Below are positions 7,427 to 19,400 of a stretch of DNA of 24,098 bases, in pieces (the first letter of the stretch is position 1; each line of letters opens with the position of its first letter). Location: positions 1 through 24,098 of IMG/VR virus record IMGVR_UViG_3300040960_001725, one strand, 5' to 3'. The notes beneath the pieces are model-generated. The model was not told where the DNA came from and did no database searches. It worked only from the letters and a program-made list of their open reading frames with translations. The translations under genes were made by a program, and so were the position numbers. This DNA comes from a virus.

Positions 7427-10400
7427 CGGGCAACTTACTTATGCTTCCGCGTAAGAAATTACCTATATCATTTTTCAAATCTTTAATTGGAGTACCTTGT
7501 GGTCCCCATAATTGTCCTACTCTTCTTACAATTGTTACTTTTTGTTTGTCAGCCATTGCATTTGCAAGTACTAGTGTACTACCGTCTAATGTAAATTCTG
7601 GAGCAAGAGTAACATCTCCTTCTGGAGAATCTAGTTCTGCACCTATAACAAATTTTTCTAGACTTGTTTTTCTTAGTCTAGTTCCTGCTGCAAATACTTC
7701 AAAGTCGTTAACACTATTAGGAACAAAATCTAGTTCAAAATCTGTTTGACCTTCTATAGCTACAAAATTCTGTACAAGTGTTTGATCTCTGTAAGGAATA
7801 TTTTTCTCTTTACCTGCTGGTTCTATTTCTGTTCCTGCAGGATAAACATCTTTAATACCTGTACCAAGTGTTCCTCTACGTATTTGGCGTAATAGATTTC
7901 CATCTTTTACAAAGTATTCAATTCTTTCACCGTCAACAAAAATTATACCAGGGACATTATTTCGTCTATCTGGATCTGGTAATTGAGAAGAGTCTACAAC
8001 ACTAATTCTTAGGTCATAACTATTTAGATCTTCAGCAAGTTCTATACCATAATCGTTGTCAAGACGCTTGTAAGTATTCCTATTTAGAATATCTTTAAAC
8101 TGTCTCCAAGCAATTCTCGGTGTCGAAACTGGAGCAGCAAAATGTATAAGATCGACTTTATCATCATCTAGTAATTCATTTTCTAGAAGCAATGTTCTGC
8201 CATCTTCACTGAGTGTGTAATCGACATTTGGCTGAAGCAATTCATTGTTTACAAATGTAACAACATACTGTGCAGCAGCAGCTGGTTGTGCTAGAAGAAT
8301 TTTACCACCTTTAATGCTATGGTAGCTATTAAATTCTGCTGTACCGGCTGTTAAACTACTTCTTGCTACAGCAGTATAACTATATCTCTGCATGTTATTC
8401 ACATCATGGTTAGTAAATGTGTAAATGCTTATGCTGCTTCCATCTGCTGGTGCTCCACCTACTACTGCATCAACTACATATCCTGATACGCCTGCTTGAC
8501 TTGGATCGTCCTGTGCTGGTGTATTGCCATCTTGGAATATGCTTCTAATTGTTGCAAGTGATGGTTTACTAATAACTGGTGCAATGTACGTATTGTGGAA
8601 AGCATAACCTAATGGGTTATTTGCTTGAATACCTGCTTGGGTACGCATATCATCTGTCCACTCTGGAGCAAGACTTCCACCGTCCCATAATTCTGTGTAT
8701 TCAAACATACAGAAATTCAACAAGTATAAGTATTCTTTTGCGGCTACTTCAAATGCATCTGCGATTGTTTTCCAATCATCTGGATTAACAAGATAACCCG
8801 ATGGATCCCACTTGCCGGCATCGTATGCTTCTTCCATTGCGGCATACAAATCACCTGTCTGCCAGTCAGCAGCTAAGAACTGATATAATTTTATATCATC
8901 TGCAGGTAAACCGTGCATATGAAGCGTGTGGAATACGTGTTCAATAACTTCTTGTGCATCTATGTCGCCATCGCCGTAGCCATCGCCTGTTGAATTCAAA
9001 TACCAAACCATATCATTTTGTACATGAGTATCAAACAGGTTAGTTAGGTTCCAATCAATAACGCCTTGGTCAGTTAGGAAGTTTGGAGAGTAATCTGCTC
9101 CTGCGCCTCTTGCTACTCTTTGTATAGTTGGTAAGCCTGCGTGATAAGTTCCTGTGTCGCCACTTAGTGTTTTGATTAAGTTTCTTTGGTATTCTTCGTT
9201 AATACCTGCGCCATTTGGATCTAAGAACAATTCAAACATACGTGCTACTTTTTCTAACCACGCATCTGGAACTGCTGTTTGTCCACCTACTGTGCCAGCA
9301 CCCATAACTCTTACACCATTGACTGTAACTTCACGTTTGAAGAAATCACTGCCGTTGCCAACAACATCACTGATTGCACCATTGTTGTATTCCGGATCTG
9401 CTGGTGCTCCGTAACTGCCTCTAAATGTTAGATTGTTGCCATTTATTACATAATCAGCAATATTCATAGTAAAGATTTCTAATTTGTCACCTTCTTGTGT
9501 GATACCCGGATCAAGTATAATGCTCGAGTTACCAATGTTTACAAGATATTGAGTACCTTGATCTAAAAGGTTATTATTTAGATATACTTCTAGCAGAGCA
9601 GGTTCTAGAGTAGAAATAGGTATTTGGAATTTTTCTAGTTCGTATTCTCTGCGGAGAGGATCATCAATAATATATTCGATAGCATAACCCGGTGATAGTA
9701 TTTGGTTGTCAACTCCGACCATTGTATAAAATCCTGCAGGCTTGTTGTAAAGCGGGGTTACAGGAAGTGTAAACGATTGAGTGCTACCGTCTGCATCAAA
9801 AGTAGATCTAGTAATTTTACTATAATTAATTTGATCTTTATTACTATAAATTTCATACTCTAATGTTGTTCCTGCAGGAGGAGCTGTTGGTGCAAAAACA
9901 AATTCCACTTTGTTGTTTGTACTCTGTCTAGCACGTAGTACTTCTTCTTCATGCGGTTTACCATTTATAGTTGTAACAAACTGTAGTTCGTCTGACCAGG
10001 TAATGCTAGTTTCAAATGATATTGCAACACCGTCTGCTACATAGGTGTCGATATCTAAAATATTTTGTCCGCCTTTGCCGAATGACATAAGTGTCATATA
10101 TTGTCCTGATGTAGGTGCAGTATCAAATGTTACTGTTTGTTGTTTTGCATCTACTGTGTACTGCAACGGAGATACAAGTGATCCGCCAACTTTTACGAGC
10201 AGGGCATCGTCGCTGTTAGGGAATACACCTAAATCATATTCAGTGGTTACGCCATCAGTGACATAGTTTTGACTGTATATAGTTCCTACACCTGCACCAA
10301 CACGCTCATAAACTTTTATGTCAACTGCATCAAGAACCTGACCAGCAACTAGTTCTTCTGGGCCGCCGCTTGTAACTGGTGTAACAAATAAGTCACCATC

Positions 10401-13400
10401 TACAATAATATCTTCGGCTGCTTTACCTTGTGCGCTACCGTAGTTTAATTGGCCGCCGCTTAGGCTTGTATCATAACTATCAGCATCTGGTTCTAATATA
10501 CCTTCACTTGTTATCTTACGTATTATTAGTATATCACCGTCGTTCAAATCAATATCAAGTTCTGCGATGTTAACTAGTGTTTGCTCGCCATCACCCGTAA
10601 TGCTTGTCATTATAGCATTTGGATTGGTTGGGTTAGCAGGATAGTTAGGATCGTCTAGCCTTACACCGTTTTTGTAAACATTATATACAACGCCTTCTTC
10701 CAGTGCAGTGTCTAGCTCAATCATTGTAGTAGTGCCATCTGCATAGAACACGTGATCTTCAAAAGTATTATCGTATGTGTCCCAAGGTGAGCTAAACCAA
10801 CCGTCTGTATCCCAACCTGATTCTGTATCAAAATCAAAACTTCTTACTTCAACACCACCATAGTCAACACCTTCCATGAGCTGACCTAGGTAGTTTCCTA
10901 GCATACCAGCAGTAGGATCATAAAGTTTATTGATCCTGTCAGCAGCATTTAGCATTTTAGGATCTTTATGGTATTTGACTATTATGTTAGCATCTAGCAC
11001 AGGAGGAGTGGTAAACACTATACGTCCTAGCTCCCTTGTATAAGACTTACTAGTATCTTTGAAGTTTTCGTAGGTATATTTGCTCGATAGCTGTTTTTCG
11101 CCATCGACAAATACTTCGATTTTATTTGATCTAAGATCCATAGGAAACTTGAGATCATATTCTAACTTAAATGCAGTTCCTACAAATATTTCTTCTTCTG
11201 GTAATACATCATATACAAATGTGCTTGTGGTTCTATCAAACTTCATTGCAACATGTATAGACTTTGTAAGTGTTTCGCCTAGTATAGCACTAGCTATTGC
11301 AATAGTGCCTCCGTCCTCTTGGCTGCCTTCTAGTATAACTCTAGGAGCACTTGTGTATCCTACTCCAGGATTAGTTACTTCTATTTTTGTAACTCTTCCT
11401 CGACCTATGTATGCTCTTGCAGCAGCGCCAGAACCGCCGCCACCTTCGAAGATTACTTTTGGAGGATATGTATATTTTGATCCTGCATCATAGATGTCTA
11501 CGCTTGTAACTTTGTATCCAATGTTATCGGCCCAATTTTTATCAGGGTAAGAACTTAGTCTTCCAAAGCTTCCTAACAATTGATTGTCACGTATCTTTAG
11601 ATTCGGTGGAGTAATTACACCATCTTCGTAGATAGGTGGTACATCAAAGTCAGTAACAAGTGTATTGGTGTTTTCTGTTCTTTCGTATGCACTTAGATAT
11701 TCGCGAATATTTGTTTTGTAAGGTTTTACTTCTTCAATGTATGCATTATAGCTAGGCAAGTTATCGTTATTGAATGTAATATCTTCTCTTAACTCACCTA
11801 CATTGTGCTTGGCTTTAACAAAACTTGTTTTGAATACCCAATCTACATTTGGTTGCTCGCTTAAAACGTAACGAACACTAGCAAAGAATAATTCGTTGTA
11901 TTCTTTTCTTAGGTTATCTACAAATATGTCATAGCGTAATGCATCCAAAATATTACGCAATTCAGTTGTAGGTTCTGCATCAAAGAATTTACTGTCATAC
12001 GCACTAGCGTCAAAACCGTTATACCCTTCTCCTACAAGATAGAGTCTAGGACTTATTTGAATTGTACCATTTTCTCTACCAACTGTGCGATAGTCTTCGG
12101 TGTAATTTCTACTACCAGTATCTGCAATTTTTTCTAGTAACAGCCAACCGCCTGTGCCGATATTGCTTATTTTAACAATATCGCCTATACGGTCTTCTAC
12201 GTTTTCAAGCTGATAACTGTAATCTACTAAATGGTTAATTGTTGTAAACTGACTAAATCCTGTTTCGTACCAATCGGCATAATCCCAATATAAATTAGTA
12301 TCAAATGCCTGAACACGAACTCGCTCCCAAATTTCTTCAGTGTTATTCCATTCGTAGATTGTCCATTTGCCTTCTGCACTTTCATCACTGCGAACAAGTA
12401 CTCTTAATTTACGGAATATAACTTGTGTGTCACTCTCATAGTTTTCGCCACCGTTTATAACTTCAACTGTTGCTACACTTCCGTCTAGTGGACTTAGTGT
12501 AGTTGCAATTTCTAATCCAGTACCTTTTCCTATTACTGTATAAGTAGGTCCTTGTAATTCGCCGTTTAGATCTTTATATGATTTACCTCTATCAAGTATT
12601 CTTGCACGGGTAACAGTTCCGTTCTTGATAACTAAATCAATTTGTGCAGGTCTTGCCTTTGCAGTACCTACAAATTGCAAGTCATCCAATGTATCAATTA
12701 CGACATCATATTCTCTTTTAAAGATTGAAGGTATTTCTTCTTTACTTGTTAATCTATTAAAACTAAAATCATCTACAACAATATTATCTTTAAGAACAGA
12801 GTTTGCTCTATCAATTACTTGCTTTAGTGCTTCTTGTCTGTTTATAAACCAACTTTGTCTTGGTTGGAAGTTAATACCATATTTTTCTCTAACAGTAAGA
12901 TTATAATCAGGTACATGTCTTCCTTGTACATCATAACCTACTAGACTATCAATCCACTTTTGTGCAATATCTCTGCTAGGCTCACTTGTGTCAAGTCCTT
13001 GTGAAATGATTTGATACTGTGTATGTATATTTTGCTCTTGATTAGGTAATGTAAAGTAATCTACATGTAGAGCAATGTTTTTGTCTTTAAACAAGCTCTG
13101 ACAGTTATAAATTACAAAACGATCATTACTCAATAGTGCTGCAAATCTGTAACCTTGTCCTTTTGGATCTCTAATTAAGTTTGCAACTTCTCCTGCACTG
13201 ATTGTTCTTGTTTCAATGCTAGGTACTGTAAACTTGTTTCTTACCCAATAGAAATATTTGGTTCCGAAAGTCTTACTAACAGGATCATATGTTAATTTTT
13301 GACTGTATGCATTATCGCCATATTTACTTTGTCCGCTAATACCTCGAGCATATCCGTCTGGAGTATCTGCAACTACATCCCACTCTGATGGTAATAGATC

Positions 13401-16400
13401 ACTCTCAATCCACTCATAGACATCTACGCTATATGTAGGTACAAGTGAATGCCAAAGTGTAGACTGTTCTAGTGCATCGCCTTGGTAATGATTTTTGAAT
13501 CTTGCTGTACTAATATCCCACCATAGTCGGCCTACATACTCCGATTCCCAATTGTTTGTTTCGCTAAACAATCTTGGATCGGTCGTTACATTAAACTTTG
13601 CAAGATCAATATAGCTTTTGTATGTAATTTCTTGATCTGCTGGCCCTGGAATCTTGCCTTGCAGAACGTCTACATAATCTAAACTTTGTACTAGTTTGTT
13701 TGACGTTGTGTCATACAAAAATACCTGTTTAATTTTGTTTGTGTCAACAATCGGCTTTGGAGATCTAATTTCTGTCCACGCTGTTGTGCCTTTAGGTGTT
13801 TTATAGTTTATAACTTGACCTAGGTTTGTAGCATCACTTGCCAGTCTCGGACAACCTACGTAGATATGGTTTCTGTTGAGTAGTAAATTTTCGCCAAATC
13901 TGCTGTCAGTAACATTATCATACTCTAGCTCTTCTGAGAATACATAAGCACCTTTAATCTTTTGGTATATGCTTACTGTGCCACTATCTGTAGTTGTTTT
14001 AACAAACCCTGTAAACTCTCTGTCAAACACTGTTTCGTTGCTATCAAAAGTTGTTGGTAATTTGATGTCGCCGTTATAGCTTGCAATACCTATATAGTCT
14101 TCTGTTGCACTTACTTTTGTGCCGAATTTTTGTGATAGTTGTGTTACTGGACCGCTTATAGTTTCACTTAAAACAAAACTTGTTCCAGTTCTTGTATACA
14201 CATAGACTTTACCTGTGTCAAACCCGTCAGTATCATTACCAGGATCACCTACAACAAGATCATTTCCGTCTGGTGTAAGATCAATACTTGTACCCCACCC
14301 TGTTCCACTTGTAGGAGTAATAAGTTTTTGACTAAACACATATCTACCACTTTCGTTTAATCTGTATATTAATACTTTATTGTCAGGATCAATTGTTATC
14401 ACGCCGTTTATGTTTGACTCGCCTACAGGCGTTTTTATAGATACAGCTAAAACCTGTCCGTTTTCACTAACGGCCATGTCTTGTGAAAAGTCGTCTATAT
14501 CAACTCCAAAGACTTCTGCAGTATACACTTGATCGTTGTATAAATTATTAGCACTATCTTTTGGTATGTAATATAAGTTTTGTACTTGCTCTGTTACTGT
14601 TGTCCATTTGTTACGATTAGTTAATGCAACACCTAAGTTAAATGTTAAGCTTTCGTATAAATTTCCGTTGGCATCCTTAACAATTTCTCCTCTTGTGTAA
14701 GGAATTGTAATATCAAACTCGCCTCTATATCTAGGATCTATATCAAGTGCAAACTCGAATTGATTTCCATCTGCGTCAAAGCCATGTTTTAAAACAAAAA
14801 CCTTGTCCTTAGAACTTACATAAATCCTATAAAGGTCGTTGTCTTGACTAATTTCAACTTGTCTACCAAGTTCTTCAACTGTTGTATTATTGTAAAACCC
14901 TGAAACAGGTACTCCGTATGTACCACGTAATTGCCAACTGTTTGCATCACGGGTATAAACTGCATATGCTCCTGAGTTATTATAATAACCGCTACTGTAA
15001 TCTTGCTGTAATGGAAGGTTATACACTAACGACCAGTCTCTATTCGTCGAGCTTGGATAGCTTGCAAGTAAATTTGCTCCTGCTTCGTCAGTTTTTTCTT
15101 TATAAATCCAGTATTCTTTGTTTACATACGCAAAAACATTTAAATCTTTTGTAGTAGCAGTTGAACCATAACTGTCTGGATGTGGATCAAAAGTGAATAC
15201 GCTAGGATTTGCGTTAAAGTATTCTTCTGGTGTTTGACCGCTTGGATTCTGTGCTGATTCATAAAACTTAGGTGTTGCACCTTCTGCAACAACTATTAAT
15301 TTCCCTAGATTTACATCATGATTTGCACCAGCAATACTTACTTTTTCAATTTGACCCATTTTACGACGGCCATCGCCGTAAGGTCTAAAATCTACTCTTA
15401 TATCGTTTCTATTTTCAAAACCTCTAGTGCCTGGAATACTAATATTTTTTACATAAATCCTTGCGTCGGCAATATTTCTTTTAATATAATGCACTACTTG
15501 TGCTCTAGCACCTGTGATACTATCTTCTACAAAATCGCCAACTGACGGCTCAAAGAAGTCACCTGTGCTAGTATCTTCGTCACTAGGCACATCAATGTCA
15601 GCTGTCTGTTTTGATGTAAGTAGAATATCCATATATCCGTCCCATACATCATGGACAACATGGTCTGGATCGTTTTCGCTGTTGGTGTTAACTTTACTAA
15701 TGACTTGTTCACCTGACTGTCCATCTAGCAAGTCAATTGATCTTGTATCAGACTCGTTGTTTATCCAAACTTTAAATGTATCGCCATCTTGTAAGTCAAG
15801 GCCTACAGGAGCACGAACAAACCATCTACTATCCCTAATAGTTCTTACACCAGAAACATTGTCGTAGGCATCGCCCAAGTGTGATAGTATCTGGAAATGT
15901 CCGCTTTCTTTGTTAGTATAAGCGTTTACACTGTCTAATATGTTATAGTAATACCTGTCACTAGATGTATAAGAGTCTGTATCTTCGTCATAAACTAACA
16001 CATCTTTGTATACTAAGCCGTATCCTGGAATACCAAAATCGCTTAAGAATGCAAATTCGTTTGCATTTTGATATCCGTCTAATTCTGCATTAATATACCA
16101 AAAGCCACCGAGTCTAGAATCATCTACATAATTAGGTTGTAGATATTCACCAATATCAACACCTTCTTTGCTAACAATAGATTCTAATGGGAATGACCCG
16201 TTTACATTATTGATATATAACACAAGCTTTCTAAACTGTGTAAAAGCTTTTACAACTCTAGCTGCGCCAGTAGTACAGTTTATTAGATCACCTTCTTCTG
16301 GAATAATTTGTGCAGATTCTATGTAAAGTACATGATCAACTTTATGAATTATTTCATGCTCGCCAGTAATGAAACTTGCTCTCGGTGGCACATACGTATT

Positions 16401-19400
16401 GCCACTACTATCTGGTGCGCCATTATTGTTTAAAGATATATTATCAGGAAAAATGTCTTTTCTTACATTTTCGCCGAATTCTCTGTTAAAGCTTGTATAC
16501 TCGTTCCATTTCAAAACAATCTTATCTTGTGTTTTTGTTGCTCTGTATTGATCAAGCGGTGCTCTTACAAGTATGTGGTCTGTTTTTGTATTTGGCAAAT
16601 AAGGATGACCTTGTAAAAGTAGAGTTAACTGTCTACTATTGACATTTACAGTGTCACCTGTTTCTATATTGAAAATAACACCTGTTGCACCTGAATCTTT
16701 ACCTAACAATATTTCACCTTGTTCAAATAATTCAGTCAACAATCCTAAACTTAGATCTTGTCCTGTTCTTGCACCTTGGTTGTTTGTTAGTGCTTCAATT
16801 TCTGTAATAACCGCAGTTGCTCCAGATGTTTCTCCTACTACTATTTCACCTTTTGTAAAGAAACCGATTTGTTCTGAAACTTCCGTAGGTTCACCTTCAT
16901 CTCTCTTTGGAAATGTAATTACTATTTCTTGAGGCAATGGTCCAAAGTTTGATTCTAAAAAGGCATAACTATCAAATGTACTAAAGGTTACTGCATTATT
17001 TTCTGCAGGTACATTACGCACAGCTCTCCAGAAGTTTTCATTATACTTTACAACTTGTCCTGCTTTATAGTCTCTGTCTGGCTCATCTACTGGTCCTGTT
17101 GTAGCAAAGTCTCCTTTAAAATTAGTTTTAGGATTCTGCGCTCCTGGAATGCCAACTACCATCAACTTTCCGTCTGGACTTAGTGCAACATCGGATCCAA
17201 ACTTAGATTTTAAATCAAATATATTTCCTGTAAGAGCAATTGGATCACTATTAATTCTAAATGTAGTGAATCCAGTTGTATCTAGAGGTTGTGTAAGATT
17301 TATATCTGTATAAATTTCAAAATTATCATCATTTAAAACTTTTATATAAGCTTCGACATCATCAAGTTCAAACATACCAATGTTGTTGCCAGCATCATCT
17401 AAGGATATAAAATCTTTAAATCTAACAATATCGCTATCAACGAGTCCATGAGACGGTGATGTAACAACACCAGGCGATGCCTTGTTGACATTTGTTACAA
17501 AAATGCTTCCAGTTTGAGGTCTAATTGTTTCTTCAAATCTTAAATCATTTGCAGAACTATCTCTAGAATAAACATTTACAACACCGTCATCAGCATCGTT
17601 ATCGCCTATTGCTACAATTCTGTTTCCTAAACTGCTAGCAATACCACTTGAAAAATTAGTATCACCAAGTGTATACGGTACAGGATTTTCTATTACAAAG
17701 TTGTCTGTAAAAATTTCTTGTTTTTGTAGTACGCTCCAGTTGCTTTCGTTAGTTCCATCTAACCAAATAATTTGATCGTCTAGTTTATATTTTTCTAGTA
17801 TTGCATTAGCTTCTTCAACTGATTTTGCTCGCACACTTCTTAGTACGCTTACATATCCGTATAGGTTGTCACTATCTGTAATAGTAACATCTTCAGCTAC
17901 AAAACACTCTAGTACATTATTTCTTACTGCTTGTACAAGATAAAACCCTGAATTACCTTGTCCAATGTTCTGTAATCCTACTATGTCTCCTGGTTGAAAA
18001 TCTGGAGTTCTATCTAGAGTAACATATAGTCCAGGAGTACTTGATCTATCAATACTATCAACTTCAGATGCAAATCCTTCAACTTTCGTTACTCTAAGAT
18101 CTGTATTGATATGTTGTAGAACATCCCAATCTTCTGTTGTTCCTGAAATCCAAATATATTCGTCTGTTCCAATAGCACCAGGTAAACTTTGTAATAGATC
18201 TGCTTTTACTTTAACACGATACATTACGTCTCTATCGTTTACATATCCTGCTGATCTTACGCCTTGTTCGGGTGATACTGTAATAGGAAACGGTTTATGA
18301 TCATAGTCTTTTGGTCTAAAGTAAACATCGTTAGGAATAATTTTAAAGGTATCGTCAGTATCATTAGGAGGAATACTAGAAACTAATTCTACAGGTGTAG
18401 GATCTAGCTTAATCTTATCCTCGTCTATAATAAATTCAACTTCTTTGAAGTTATCAGTGGCGCCATACTGTCCTGTCCTTACAGCCCATTCTTCATAGAA
18501 TTCTACACTATCTTTATCTGCACTGCTTAGTGCATCAAAAAGTTTTGTCAAACTATTAATGGTACCTTTGTCAGCAATCATTCCTTGATAGAATTTATAC
18601 TGACTTACATCATCATTAATAATGTTTTGTAAATATTGACGTTTTTGATATCCAATTAAATGCTGTGCATGACGTTGCTGTTCTAGATCAAAATTATCGC
18701 TGTCTAAATCGTAGAAGTCTGCAAACTGATTGATTCTATAATCAAAGTTTGGATACATTTTAGCTTGTGGACGCTCATCTAAGCGTTCCCAATCATTATC
18801 ATTAAATTGTTCTACACCAGTAAGGTCACTTGTGCTTACATAATAGTATTCTTTGTATTTTACAAGGCTACCAATTCCATAATCTTTGTAAGGAGTCCAA
18901 TCTTCGACAATCGCTTCGTCATATACAAACCCAGGAATATTTAAACCGCCAGTCCAGCCGTCGCTGCGATATCCTGTAACCTTAATTCTTTCTTGTCTAT
19001 AACCTGCTTCTTGATCGTATATAACATCTCCAAACACAGTTTGATTATCAAGAATAATTGCATGCTCCCTCTGTATAAGCGGAAGTCTTAGATGGAATAT
19101 GCCATCTTCTGTATTTTTTGGTCTTATTCCAAATACATTTTCGTTGTCTCTTACAATACTGCTAAATGATCTATCTAGACGTTTCCCGTCTGCTTTAAAC
19201 AAACTGTAATTATAAAACTTGTCAAAAATGTCATCAACTACATAAAACTCTCTTTGGAATTCTAGTTCATTGGCACTTGGGCTTAGAGTGATTACGCTTC
19301 CTTCACTCCAATTTTGTGTAGTCCAGAATAAAAATTCTTTTACACTCAATTGCCAGTTGCTAACTTGGCCTAAAGATTGATCAAAATATTCAAACTTAAA

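Noticed and set aside
8949-8984. Zinc protease motif in the His-rich helix of the giant protein
   Set aside because: The run is EVIEHVFHTLHMHG, which does not contain HExxH. Several histidines alone do not support a metalloprotease call, so I keep only the EF-hand-like loop and an open metal-binding question.
15527-15724. 65-codon minus-strand frame within the giant gene
   Set aside because: It overlaps the giant gene in another frame, has no good ribosome site that I could see, and shows no domain. It reads as a shadow. The 63-codon frame at 23408-23599 is rejected for the same reason.
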